From assembly GCA_003211205.1 (NCBI GenBank), contig QCTJ01000006.1:19510-83509 (forward strand): 64,000 nt of DNA, written 5' to 3'. The number at the start of each line of letters is the position of its first letter. Within the stretch, counting starts at the first letter, position 1. This document shows positions 11,443 through 20,257 of this stretch, one piece after another. The position numbers and the translations under genes were made by a program. Origin of the DNA: Synechococcus sp. AG-673-F03. Lineage in GTDB: Bacteria; Cyanobacteriota; Cyanobacteriia; PCC-6307; Cyanobiaceae. The notes beneath the pieces were generated by a model. That model did not search any database. It saw only the letters and a program-made list of their open reading frames with translations, and was not told the DNA's origin.

Positions 11443-13764
11443 ATGGCAAGACTTTCCAGTCGAGAACTCGCACTTGAGCGCCGCAAAGCGCTGACCACCT
11501 CCGGTAAGAAGGCGTCTGCCGCTGCCGGTGGCAACAACCGCGTGCGCACTGCGACCGATTCTCGTCCCACCCGTACGGAAGTCACTGCAGTGAACGAACC
11601 GGCAGTGACCGCTCCTGTCACGGAAGCTCCACAACGTGCGGCCTCTCTCACTCGGACGCCCGCACACTCCCACAGTTCAAACGCGAAGGCGCTGCGCAAT
11701 CCCAGCCGCGATCTGGTGCTGTCCCGTCGTGAAGCCCTGTCTCGCCGCGGCAAGACCGCAGCATCCAGCCGCGACCGTAACCGCGCAGATGCGGCCCGTG
11801 AAGCTCCGGCCGCTGCACCGGTTGTTGCTGCTGAAAAAGTTGACCGTCCAGCCGTCACCGTTGAGTTGACCTCGCGCTCCGGTGATCGCCGTTCCGGTCT
11901 TGAGCGCCGCTCGGTCACCCCCAAGAGGCGTTCCATCGAAAATCCCAGCCGTGCATTGGTGCTGGCGCGTCGTGATGCCATGTCAAAACATGGCAAAACC
12001 GCAGGTAAGCAGCCCACCAGCGCAGCAGCTGTGGCCCGTCAGGCCAATCCTGATCTCTCTAGCCGGGAGATTGCTCAACAGGTGCGCGAGCTGCGGGCCA
12101 AAGCCGGTGCGATCAGCAAGCAGAACGCTGGCGTTACCCGTCCTACCGGCCCCAATCGCCACGGTGCCAAGCAGGCTGCCGCCGCTGATGCTCACTGGAA
12201 AGTGGGAGAAAGCACCACGCCATCCGGACAGACTGTGACCGGGACCCAGGCCAACCGTTCGCGGAAGACCACCGGCAATGAGGCCAGCACCTGTCGCTCC
12301 ATCACCGGCACGGAGTATTTGGGCGCCGAGGTCTTCCAGACCTTCTGTCAGCAGGCCCCCGAACCCACAACTCCTGCCAAGGTGAGAGTCACGGCCACCA
12401 GTCACGGCAATCGTGTGACCGGTAATGAAGTCGGTCGATCGGGCAAGGTCACCGGCGATGAGCCGGGCACTTGCAAAAGCGTGACAGGCACGGAATACAT
12501 TTCTGCCAACCAGTCCGCTGCCTACTGCGGTGGGTCCAACCCATCCCCTCGCAAGGTCGGTCACAGTCTCACCCTGGAGGGCCGTCCGGTGAGTGGTGTG
12601 ATGGTGGGCCGTTCCGCCAGCGTCACCGGCGATGAAGCCGGAGCCAACCGCAGCCTCACCGGAGATCAGTACCTCGGGTCAGATCCCCTTCCCGATGGTC
12701 GCCCAGCCGCCAAGGTCGGTCTGTCCGCCACTCTTTCAGGAACGGGAGTGACCGGCACTTTGGTTGGTCGTTCCTCCCAGGTGACTGGTAATGAGTTTGG
12801 ATCCTGTCACCGCGTGACCGGTGATCAGTACATCAGCTCTGAGCAGGTGAATAGCTTCTGCGGATCAAAACCTGACCCCGAGGCCGCCAAGGTCGGTTTC
12901 AGCATTACCAACCGTAATCAGGTTGTGAGCGGGACCCGCACGGGCCGTTCCGAGCGTGTGACCGGTGATGAGCCCGGCAGCTGTCAGGCCGTGACCGGAA
13001 CTCCCTACGCCGGTCTTGAGCAAGCAGGCCAGCATTGCGGAACTTCCGCAGTCCAGGCGATCAGAGAACGCACACCTGTCCGTCTTGGAACACCCTCAGC
13101 CGCCATGACCGGCATCCAGCCCGGAGTGGGTGGAGTGATGACCGGTGATCAGCGTGGCGCCTGTGAAGCGGTGACCGGTACTCCCTACGTGGGAGCAGAT
13201 CAACTTGCCGCAGCCTGTGGTGCAGAGGCTCCGGCCGGCACCGACACCCACGGTCAATCGCCTGAAGGTGCTGCCTGGACCCGTTTCAGCGTGACCTCAC
13301 CAGCTCGTGCCGCTCAACTGCAGCGTGATGCTCAGGGTTCCGTCACCGGAACGTCCTACGAGCAAGGCAATCGCATCACCGGCCCTTTTGATATGGCCGG
13401 CGGCAAGGTCACCGGTACCGAGCAGTTCCGCTTTGACAACCGCGACTTTCAGCGCCGGCACTTCCAGCCCACTGTGGCCGTTGTCAGTGAACCTGCTGAT
13501 GAGCCAACCTCCCGGGTGACGGGTGAGGGCTCCTCCACCAAGGTCACTGGAGATGACTGGGACCGTGGCGAGCATGTCACCGGTACCGAAGGTGCTTCAG
13601 CCCGCCGGCGCAACCCCAGCCGTCCTGGTCCCATGGGTGCCATGGCTCCCTTCGAGCGCAAGCGAAATGAGCAAGCCGAGTGGCCTGTCTGCCGTGTGAC
13701 CGGATCCCACGGCAATACCGACAAAGGCTCTCTGATCACCGTCTCTGGCGGCGCAAGGGGCTGA
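11443..13764 (+). CDS. csoS2: Carboxysome assembly scaffold CsoS2
   Basis: CsoS2 is the disordered scaffold that binds Rubisco through its N-terminal repeats and the shell through its middle and C-terminal regions. The N region (about residues 1-225) has four repeats: SSRELALERRKALTTSGKKA, NPSRDLVLSRREALSRRGKT, NPSRALVLARRDAMSKHGKT, and SSREIAQQVRELRAKAG. The M region (about 250-593) has six repeats with VTG/ITG motifs; five contain two cysteines, while the third has none. The C region (about 600-773) has further VTGT motifs and a conserved basic end with PSRPGPMG. Length is 773 residues. No slippery site for the frameshifted short form known in proteobacteria was noticed. The short gap to csoSCA indicates co-transcription. 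Confidence 0.97.
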   Translation: MARLSSRELALERRKALTTSGKKASAAAGGNNRVRTATDSRPTRTEVTAVNEPAVTAPVTEAPQRAASLTRTPAHSHSSNAKALRNPSRDLVLSRREALSRRGKTAASSRDRNRADAAREAPAAAPVVAAEKVDRPAVTVELTSRSGDRRSGLERRSVTPKRRSIENPSRALVLARRDAMSKHGKTAGKQPTSAAAVARQANPDLSSREIAQQVRELRAKAGAISKQNAGVTRPTGPNRHGAKQAAAADAHWKVGESTTPSGQTVTGTQANRSRKTTGNEASTCRSITGTEYLGAEVFQTFCQQAPEPTTPAKVRVTATSHGNRVTGNEVGRSGKVTGDEPGTCKSVTGTEYISANQSAAYCGGSNPSPRKVGHSLTLEGRPVSGVMVGRSASVTGDEAGANRSLTGDQYLGSDPLPDGRPAAKVGLSATLSGTGVTGTLVGRSSQVTGNEFGSCHRVTGDQYISSEQVNSFCGSKPDPEAAKVGFSITNRNQVVSGTRTGRSERVTGDEPGSCQAVTGTPYAGLEQAGQHCGTSAVQAIRERTPVRLGTPSAAMTGIQPGVGGVMTGDQRGACEAVTGTPYVGADQLAAACGAEAPAGTDTHGQSPEGAAWTRFSVTSPARAAQLQRDAQGSVTGTSYEQGNRITGPFDMAGGKVTGTEQFRFDNRDFQRRHFQPTVAVVSEPADEPTSRVTGEGSSTKVTGDDWDRGEHVTGTEGASARRRNPSRPGPMGAMAPFERKRNEQAEWPVCRVTGSHGNTDKGSLITVSGGARG
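12190..13225 (+). repeat. Six CsoS2 M-region repeats
   Basis: Six tandem units of about 50 codons each encode the pattern (K)VG..., VxG..., GRSxxVTGxExGxC, and VTGTxY...C. They begin at about 12198, 12379, 12553, 12712, 12889 and 13078. Units 1, 2, 4, 5 and 6 keep both cysteines; unit 3 reads GANRSLTGDQYLG and keeps neither. Each unit in known CsoS2 contacts shell hexamers through its VTG/ITG motifs. Confidence 0.85.
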
Positions 13765-13771
13765 TTCGCAA

Positions 13772-15535
13772 ATGGTTCGCTCCATGCCTTTCCGTGGCGG
13801 GCGACCTCTTGCGCCCACTGCTCCCACCCGGCGCCAGCTCCAGGCCTCACTGGCTCAAGACACTGCCAAGGATGAATCCTTCTCACCTGGGGAGGTCAGT
13901 TCGCCCTCCGGCAGCACAGCACGACAGTCGGCTTTTCTGCGCCGCCAGGCCCTGACCACATCCGGAAAGGCTGCTTTGCTGAATGGAGGTTCCGTCTCAG
14001 GCGGACGTATCCGTTCCCAGGCTGACCGCCGTCGTCCCACTCCCCAGAAGCCCGGCTGGGTGAAGCGTGGAGAATCTCGAACTTCGGTTGCCGTCAACCT
14101 CAGCAGAACATCGCTTCCCTGGTCGGTGGAATCCCATCCGCTGACCGACCAGTCGGCCAATGAACGCCTCAAGGCTTACGAACTGGAGGTGAAGGGTCGC
14201 TTCGATCGGATTGTGCCTCTGCTGAAGCAGGTCTCTGCTCTTCAGCACGAACCAGACTTCCTGGCGCAGGCTCAGCGGCTGGCTCGCGCCGAACTGGGTT
14301 TCGATCTTCCGGATCACATCCTTGAGAAGTCGTGGGTGAGACCTCTCGACATGCGCGCATTGTTTGCATGGTGCGTCTTCCAGTCCCACCAGCTGTTCAG
14401 TGAACGTTTTTTCCAGGACGATCCCCTGGAAGCCGCTTCAGGCAGTCGGGCTTCGGAAGAATTCAATGCCTTCCTTCTCGACTGCGGTTTTCATCTGCTG
14501 GACGTCACACCCTGCGCTGATGGTCGCCTGGCTCACACGATCGCCTATGCGCTGAGGATCCCTTTCAGTGCTGTGCGCCGGCGCTCTCATGCTGGAGCCA
14601 TGTTCGATGTTGAGAACACGGTCAATCGCTGGATCAAGACCGAACATCGTCGTTTCCGTGAGCAGGTTCCGAATGAGGCGCATGCGCCAACCCGGTATCT
14701 GAAGGTGGTGGCTTATCACTTCAGCTCCCTCGATCCAACGCATCAGGGTTGTGCAGCCCATGGCAGCGACGATGCTCTGGCCGCATCCTCAGGACTTCAG
14801 CGTCTGCATGACTTCCGTGAAGCCGTTGAAAACAGCTTCTGCTGTGGTGCTTCTGTTGATCTGCTTCTGATCGGTCTGGACACCGATACCGATGCCATTC
14901 GCGTTCATGTTCCTGATCAGGACGGTGAGATCCGATTGGATCAGTGGCTCTGTGGCAGATCGCTTTACGAAAGCACCGCTCCGCTCACTGTGCAGCAGGC
15001 CAGGGATGCTGTCCAGGCCGCTGTTCAGACCCATGTGTCATCCGCTCCCGATGAAGGCATGGTTCGGTTTATTACTCGATTGCTTGTCAGCAACATCTCC
15101 CAGCAGGACTACGTTCGATCGCTGCATCACGGCGCTTATCCCGACGCCGGCCATGCAGAGCGCTTCATCGGTGTTGGCATCGGCTTTAAGGAGGTGCATC
15201 TGCGCAACCTCACCTATTTCGCTCACCTCGACACCGTTGAACAAGGTGCTCCTGATCTTGATGTCGGTGTGAAAATCTTCAAGGGACTCAATGTCGCCCG
15301 CGATCTGCCGATTCCGGTCGTGGTGCGTTTCGATTATTCGGGCAAGGTGCCCGGTGCGCGGGAGCGTGCCATCGCCGATTGCCAGCGCATTCAGAAGGCC
15401 ATCGATGAGCGTTATTCAGCGCTCGTCAGCGAAGGTCTGCTCCACACGCTTCTCACGATCCGCGACCGTGACCAGCCGCTCCCGGCGGTGGCGGTAGGTT
15501 CCACACTCGATCCCGTCCAGCAGGAGGCACACTGA
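13772..15535 (+). CDS. csoSCA: Carboxysomal carbonic anhydrase CsoSCA (CsoS3)
   Basis: CsoSCA is the epsilon-type beta-carbonic anhydrase that turns bicarbonate into CO2 inside the alpha-carboxysome. The zinc-site pattern is visible: the Cys-x-Asp-x-Arg dyad in TPCADGR, then His in VAYHFSSLD and, eleven residues later, Cys in HQGCAAHGSDD. A degenerate second carbonic-anhydrase-like domain and C-terminal region follow. Residues about 45-75 contain SAFLRRQALTTSGKAA, strikingly like the first Rubisco-binding repeat of CsoS2 in this operon. Start is ATG 13772, with a second ATG at 13784 possible. Length is 587 residues. csoS4A begins two bases after its stop. Confidence 0.95.
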   Translation: MVRSMPFRGGRPLAPTAPTRRQLQASLAQDTAKDESFSPGEVSSPSGSTARQSAFLRRQALTTSGKAALLNGGSVSGGRIRSQADRRRPTPQKPGWVKRGESRTSVAVNLSRTSLPWSVESHPLTDQSANERLKAYELEVKGRFDRIVPLLKQVSALQHEPDFLAQAQRLARAELGFDLPDHILEKSWVRPLDMRALFAWCVFQSHQLFSERFFQDDPLEAASGSRASEEFNAFLLDCGFHLLDVTPCADGRLAHTIAYALRIPFSAVRRRSHAGAMFDVENTVNRWIKTEHRRFREQVPNEAHAPTRYLKVVAYHFSSLDPTHQGCAAHGSDDALAASSGLQRLHDFREAVENSFCCGASVDLLLIGLDTDTDAIRVHVPDQDGEIRLDQWLCGRSLYESTAPLTVQQARDAVQAAVQTHVSSAPDEGMVRFITRLLVSNISQQDYVRSLHHGAYPDAGHAERFIGVGIGFKEVHLRNLTYFAHLDTVEQGAPDLDVGVKIFKGLNVARDLPIPVVVRFDYSGKVPGARERAIADCQRIQKAIDERYSALVSEGLLHTLLTIRDRDQPLPAVAVGSTLDPVQQEAH

Positions 15536-15537
15536 CC

Positions 15538-15864
15538 ATGCTGATTGTCAAGGTCCTGAAGCCGCTCGTTTCAACCAACCGGATTCCGGATTTCGAGCAC
15601 AAGCATCTCCAGGTGGTTCTGGACGGCAGCACGAAGAAAGTGGCTGTCGATGCAGTCGGGGCCAAGCCCGGCGACTGGGTGATCTGCGTCAGCAGTTCCG
15701 CCGCCCGAGAAGCTGCCGGCAGTAAGTCATACCCCAGTGATCTCACCATCGTGGGCATCATTGACCACTGGGAGCCCGATCTACCCAAACCGTCGTCGGC
15801 ACCCCCTTCAGCTCCTGCAGCCTCCAAGCCATCCCCCTCCACCAAGCCAGGAGAGCAGGTCTGA
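15538..15864 (+). CDS. csoS4A: Carboxysome vertex pentamer CsoS4A
   Basis: CsoS4A is a BMV (EutN/CcmL-type) pentamer that closes shell vertices. The core is residues 1-80: MLIVKVLKPLVSTNRIPDFEH, DAVGAKPGDWVICVSSSAARE, and DLTIVGIIDHWE. The last 25-28 residues are an unusual Pro/Ser-rich tail (PKPSSAPPSAPAASKPSPS), probably disordered, making the protein 108 residues long against roughly 80-90 for the core fold. The stop overlaps the csoS4B start (TGATG), so the two pentamer genes are translationally coupled. Confidence 0.95.
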   Translation: MLIVKVLKPLVSTNRIPDFEHKHLQVVLDGSTKKVAVDAVGAKPGDWVICVSSSAAREAAGSKSYPSDLTIVGIIDHWEPDLPKPSSAPPSAPAASKPSPSTKPGEQV

Positions 15865-16115
15865 TGGAGATCATGCAGGTGATGGGGACACTGGTCTGCT
15901 CTTACCGCCTGGCGGGGTTGGATCACATGCACCTGCGCATTCTCAAGAACAACAAGGGCAAGCAGATGGTTGCTGTTGACCCGGTCGGAGCTCGAAAGGG
16001 CAACTGGGTTTTCACCGCCAGTGGTTCTGCAGCCCGTTTTGCATGCCCCAACAGCTCCGTGCTCACGGATCTGACGATCGGTGGAATCATCGACCACTGG
16101 ATGCCGGATGGATAA
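15864..16115 (+). CDS. csoS4B: Carboxysome vertex pentamer CsoS4B
   Basis: CsoS4B is the second pentameric vertex protein, 83 residues: MEIMQVMGTLVCSYRLAGLDH, then DPVGARKGNWVFTASGSAARF and DLTIGGIIDHWMPDG. Its fold matches that of CsoS4A but it has no tail. Loss of vertex proteins in related systems makes shells leaky. The gene overlaps csoS4A by one base and is followed after 46 bases by csoS1E. Confidence 0.95.
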   Translation: MEIMQVMGTLVCSYRLAGLDHMHLRILKNNKGKQMVAVDPVGARKGNWVFTASGSAARFACPNSSVLTDLTIGGIIDHWMPDG

Positions 16116-16161
16116 CTGATCGCGTCTCGTCCCTCCATTCCATCCGTCTGAAATCTTCCCC

Positions 16162-16806
16162 ATGGCATCCCCAGCTCCCCGTCGTCGCTCTTCCGCAGCC
16201 GCTGCTGCAGCTTCGACCACATCAACGACGGCCAAGGCCTCAGGTCAAGCCTCAGCTGGGGCCTCAACCAGTTCTGCATCCAAAGCGGTTTCTTCGACGG
16301 CTGATCCTGCAGCCTCTAAAGCCACTGTGGATGTGACTCCGGTTGCAAGCAGCCGCTCTACAACCACCCGTCGCAGCACCACTGCAAGGTCTGGCTCCAG
16401 CCGTGCCGTGGCGGCACGGAGTGGCAGCACCCGTCGCGCCTCATCGTCCTCAGGCTCATCAGGCTCAGGTCGCGCCGCCAAGTCCGTCGCAGCTGCTCCT
16501 GAGCCGTCTGTGCAGGGAGTCGCCCTCGGCATGATTGAAACCCGCGGCATGGTGCCAGCCATCGAGGCTGCCGACGCCATGACAAAGGCTGCCGAAGTGC
16601 AGCTGATCAGCCGCGAATATGTCGGTGGTGGCTACGTCACTGTGATGGTGCGCGGTGAGACCGGTGCCGTGAACGCCGCGGTGCGTGCAGGCGCTGACGC
16701 CTGTGAGCGTGTCGGCGACGGCCTCGTGGCGGCCCACATCATTGCCCGTCCCCATCAGGAAGTGGAGCCTGCACTTGTGCCGACCAATGTGCGAAGGCGT
16801 AGTTGA
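16162..16806 (+). CDS. csoS1E: Extended shell protein CsoS1E (BMC-H with low-complexity N-terminus)
   Basis: The C-terminal part (about residues 115-205) is a BMC-H domain nearly identical in pattern to CsoS1: GVALGMIETRGMVPAIEAAD, AEVQLISREYVGGGYVTV, and HIIARPHQEVEPAL. The first 115 residues are low complexity, dominated by Ser, Ala, Thr and Arg (segments [41 protein letters not shown]), and are surely disordered and strongly basic. CsoS1E is known from some marine Synechococcus and Prochlorococcus; the role of the extension is not established. It is the last shell gene before ndhF4, with 75 bases between. Confidence 0.9.
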   Translation: MASPAPRRRSSAAAAAASTTSTTAKASGQASAGASTSSASKAVSSTADPAASKATVDVTPVASSRSTTTRRSTTARSGSSRAVAARSGSTRRASSSSGSSGSGRAAKSVAAAPEPSVQGVALGMIETRGMVPAIEAADAMTKAAEVQLISREYVGGGYVTVMVRGETGAVNAAVRAGADACERVGDGLVAAHIIARPHQEVEPALVPTNVRRRS

Positions 16807-16881
16807 TCAATAACGTCTCTCTGCATCATTTCGGACTAGATTCCCCGGCCAGCACGCACCACAACGGCCCTTCAGGTCTCG

Positions 16882-18732
16882 TTGCTTTTGACTCCAGCTC
16901 TTTCGCTGCCACTTCAGACCGCCTGGTTGATTCCTCTCTATGGATTCGCCGGAATGCTCGTGTCCCTTCCCTGGGCCTTCGGATGGTTCCGTAGAGATGC
17001 CCATCGACCTCCGGCGTATCTCAACATCCTGCTGACCCTGCTGGCCGTGGTTCACGGCAGTCTTGTGCTCAGGGAGGTCATGGCCAATGGTCCTGCCTTG
17101 ATCGGCATGCCCTGGCTGACTGTGGGTGATCTCAATCTTGAGATCAGCTTCAGCCTTTCGCTCACCAATGTTTCCGCTCTTGAGCTGATCACTGGTCTGA
17201 GCCTTCTCTCCCAGATCTATTCGCTGGGGTACCTCGATAAGGAATGGGCGCTGGCTCGCTTCTTTGCCCTGCTCGGTTTCTTCGAGGGCGCCATGTCGGG
17301 AGTTGTGCTGAGCGATTCGTTGTTTCAGAGCTATTTCCTGCTGGAGATGCTCACCCTGTCCACCTATCTGCTGGTGGGCTTCTGGTATGCCCAGCCCTTG
17401 GTGGTCACTGCAGCCCGCGACGCGTTTCTGACCAAACGCGTTGGTGACGTGATGCTGTTGATGAGTGTGGTGGCCCTCACCGCCTGGTCGGGCGTTACGA
17501 GTTTCGATGATCTGTACAGCTGGTCGGCCCAAGACACCCTGACGCCATTGGCTGCAACACTCCTCGGTCTTGGACTGGTGGCAGGACCAACCGGAAAGTG
17601 CGCCCAGTTCCCCATGCACCTCTGGCTTGATGAGGCTATGGAGGGTCCGAACCCTGCCTCGATTCTGCGCAATTCCGTTGTGGTGACTTGTGGTGCGATC
17701 GTGCTGCTCAAGGTCATGCCTCTGCTGCAGCACGCGCCGGTGACTCTCGTTGTGCTTCAGGTGATCGGCACGATCAGCGCCATTGGCGGTTCCCTGGTTT
17801 CGATTGCCCAGGTTGATATCAAGCGCACGCTGTCGTACTCCACGACGGCCTATCTCGGTCTGGTGTTCATCGCTATTTCCTTGCAGGTGCCCGTGCTGGC
17901 ATTGCTGCTGCTCTATGCCCACGCCGTGTCGAAGGCTCTCCTGTCGATGAGTGTCGGTGGGGTGATCGCCTCGACCAACTGTCAGGACATCACCGAGCTC
18001 GGCGGTTTGGGAAGTCGTATGCCCGCCACCACAGGCGCCTTTCTGGTTGGTGGGGCTGGGCTAGTCGGATTGCTTCCACTCGGTGGATTCCTCTGCCTGG
18101 CCCAAGCTGTGGAGTTGGTCGGTGCCAGAGCTGTGGTGTTCGTGCCGGTGTTCCTGATCACTAATGCCCTGACAGCGTTGAATCTCACCCGGGTGTTCCG
18201 CCTGGTGTTCCTTGGTCCATCACTTGCTAAGACGCGTCGAGCCGCTGAGATCAACTGGCAGATGGCTTTGCCGATGGTGGCTCTCACCGTGATCGTGGTG
18301 CTGACGCCGTTCCTGCTGATCCGTCTGGAATCCCTCGATGGTCTGCTGGCCTTTCCCTTCTGGGCCGCTGCTCTTGTGGTGTCGAGTGGTGCTGCCGGTT
18401 TGCTTGCCGGGGCTCTCGTTCCTCTCAACAAATCCTGGTCACGATCTCTCAATCCGATTCTTCGTTGGTTTCAGGATCTGCTCGCCTACGACTTTTACAC
18501 CGAGCGTTTTTACCGAGTCACCATCGTCAATGTGGTGGCCACCTTCTCGCAGCTCGCCGGCTGGTTTGACCGCAATGTCGTCGATGGCGTGCTGCATGGT
18601 CTGGCACGCTTTTCCCTGTCGAGTGCTGAAGGTCTGAAGCTGAGTATCAGCGGTCAGACCCAGTCGTATGTGCTCACCGTGATCGGTGCCATCGTGCTGC
18701 TGCTCATGTCTCTGAGCTGGGTTCTGCAGTGA
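16882..18732 (+). CDS. ndhF4: NDH-1 CO2-uptake subunit NdhF4-type
   Basis: NdhF-type subunits are antiporter-like membrane proteins of NDH-1. Together with NdhD4 and CupB, the F4 variant forms the NDH-1 complex that hydrates CO2 to bicarbonate at the thylakoid. The protein has many membrane helices, with the antiporter core motifs GPTGKCAQFPMHLWLDEAMEG and the KRTLSYSTTAYLGL block. No ATG exists near the N-terminus: TTG at 16882 is the best start, with AGG a few bases upstream, and ATG at codon 25 would cut into the first helix. Length is 616 residues. ndhD4 follows after seven bases. Confidence 0.9.
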   Translation: MLLTPALSLPLQTAWLIPLYGFAGMLVSLPWAFGWFRRDAHRPPAYLNILLTLLAVVHGSLVLREVMANGPALIGMPWLTVGDLNLEISFSLSLTNVSALELITGLSLLSQIYSLGYLDKEWALARFFALLGFFEGAMSGVVLSDSLFQSYFLLEMLTLSTYLLVGFWYAQPLVVTAARDAFLTKRVGDVMLLMSVVALTAWSGVTSFDDLYSWSAQDTLTPLAATLLGLGLVAGPTGKCAQFPMHLWLDEAMEGPNPASILRNSVVVTCGAIVLLKVMPLLQHAPVTLVVLQVIGTISAIGGSLVSIAQVDIKRTLSYSTTAYLGLVFIAISLQVPVLALLLLYAHAVSKALLSMSVGGVIASTNCQDITELGGLGSRMPATTGAFLVGGAGLVGLLPLGGFLCLAQAVELVGARAVVFVPVFLITNALTALNLTRVFRLVFLGPSLAKTRRAAEINWQMALPMVALTVIVVLTPFLLIRLESLDGLLAFPFWAAALVVSSGAAGLLAGALVPLNKSWSRSLNPILRWFQDLLAYDFYTERFYRVTIVNVVATFSQLAGWFDRNVVDGVLHGLARFSLSSAEGLKLSISGQTQSYVLTVIGAIVLLLMSLSWVLQ

Positions 18733-18739
18733 GTTCATC

Positions 18740-20257
18740 ATGCTGACGATTCTTCTTCTGATCCCCTTCCTCGGCGCATTGTTGATCTGTGTTCTGCCGG
18801 GTGTAGACAGCTCCGACAATTCCGCGAGTGTCGGTCGCAGTCGGACCTTCACCCTCGTCACTCTCGCGGTCCAGTGCCTACTCAGTTTTGGTCTGCTGAT
18901 CCCCTTTTCGGCTGTCGAGCCCGGCCAGCAGCTGGTCGAGATCCTTCCCTGGCTTCCGCAGATGGGCCTTGAATTCAGCCTCGGAGTTGATGGTCTGTCG
19001 CTTCCGCTTGTGCTGATGAATGGGGTGCTCTGCCTCGTGGCAGCCGCTGCCTCGCGCTCAGTTGAGAACCGTCCCCGCGTGTATTTCGCCCTTCTGCTGG
19101 TGATCAGTGGAGCTGTGAATGGAGCCTTCCTTGCTCAGAACCTTCTGCTCTTCTTCCTGTTCTATGAGCTGGAACTGATTCCTCTCTGGCTGCTCATTGC
19201 CATCTGGGGTGGCGCCAATAGGGCCTATGCCTCCACCAAGTTCTTGATCGTCACCGCCGTGTCAGGCGTTCTGATCCTGGCGGCCTTCCTGGGGATCGCC
19301 TTAGTCACAGGGAGCGTTGATTTCGGAATTCGGCCGATCCTCACGACTCAGATGGGATTGACCAGCCAGCTGGTCCTGATGACCTGTCTGCTGATCGGCT
19401 TCGGGATCAAGATTCCTCTTTTCCCGTTCCACACGTGGCTTCCGGATGCGCATACCGAGGCGTCCACGCCAGTTTCAGTGCTGCTGGCCGGGGTCTTGCT
19501 CAAGCTGGGCACGTATGGCCTTCTTCGTTTCTGCCTCGGCCTTTTCCCGGAGGCCTGGTCCGTGGCCGCTCCATGGCTGGCTGGCTGGGCTGCCGTTTCA
19601 GTGCTGTATGGATCGCTGGCAGCCATCGCCCAGACCGATATGAAGCGGATGGTGGCCTACAGCTCCGTGGGCCATATGGGCTATGTGCTGCTCGCCGCCG
19701 CTGCGGCCACCCCCCTCGCGCTGATTGGTGCTCTGTTTCAGATGGTCAGTCATGGTCTGATCTCCGCGGTTCTCTTCCTTGCGGTGGGTGTCGTCTATGA
19801 GCGCACCGGCACCCGTGATCTGAATGTGCTGAGGGGGCTGCTGAATCCTCAGCGTGGTCTGCCACTCACCGGCACTCTGATGATCATCGGTGTCATGGCC
19901 AGTGCAGGCATCCCCGGCATGGCCGGCTTCATTTCCGAGTTCCTGGTGTTCAAGGGCAGTTTCGAGATGTTCCCTGTGGCCACCCTTTTGTCGATGGTGG
20001 GTTCAGGTCTGACGGCCGTTTATTTCCTGCTGCTAGTCAACCGAGCTTTCTTCGGTCGTCTTGCCGTGGCTCCCGGCGCCAATCAGAATCCAAAAATTCT
20101 CAATCAGGTTCCCTTCGCTCAGCAGATCCCTGCTCTTTCGATGTCTTTGCTGATCCTTCTGCTTGGTGTCGTTCCCAATCTGCTCGTGGGCCTGAGCCAG
20201 CCAGCCACCGCCCAGCTCAGTGAACTCGCCACACTGGTGCAGCCTGGAGGGCTCTAA
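18740..20257 (+). CDS. ndhD4: NDH-1 CO2-uptake subunit NdhD4-type
   Basis: This NdhD/NuoM family membrane protein has about 14 helices. Signature blocks are LLFFLFYELELIPLWLLIA with the conserved Glu, IKIPLFPFHTWLPDAHTEA, and the MKRMVAYSSVGHMGYVL segment with the functional Lys. The proton-translocating antiporter-like module pairs with NdhF4. The D4 subtype is inferred from its position between ndhF4 and cupB. Length is 505 residues. The stop TAA overlaps the cupB ATG by one base. Confidence 0.93.
   Translation: MLTILLLIPFLGALLICVLPGVDSSDNSASVGRSRTFTLVTLAVQCLLSFGLLIPFSAVEPGQQLVEILPWLPQMGLEFSLGVDGLSLPLVLMNGVLCLVAAAASRSVENRPRVYFALLLVISGAVNGAFLAQNLLLFFLFYELELIPLWLLIAIWGGANRAYASTKFLIVTAVSGVLILAAFLGIALVTGSVDFGIRPILTTQMGLTSQLVLMTCLLIGFGIKIPLFPFHTWLPDAHTEASTPVSVLLAGVLLKLGTYGLLRFCLGLFPEAWSVAAPWLAGWAAVSVLYGSLAAIAQTDMKRMVAYSSVGHMGYVLLAAAAATPLALIGALFQMVSHGLISAVLFLAVGVVYERTGTRDLNVLRGLLNPQRGLPLTGTLMIIGVMASAGIPGMAGFISEFLVFKGSFEMFPVATLLSMVGSGLTAVYFLLLVNRAFFGRLAVAPGANQNPKILNQVPFAQQIPALSMSLLILLLGVVPNLLVGLSQPATAQLSELATLVQPGGL

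Noticed and set aside
11443..13764. Programmed frameshift giving two CsoS2 forms
   Set aside because: I looked for a clear slippery heptamer with a following structure in the M region and saw none; the long form alone is the cyanobacterial norm.
16807..17922. 371-codon ORF antisense to ndhF4
   Set aside because: The Gln/His/Gly-rich composition is the mirror of the membrane-protein codons of ndhF4, with no domain and no start signal.
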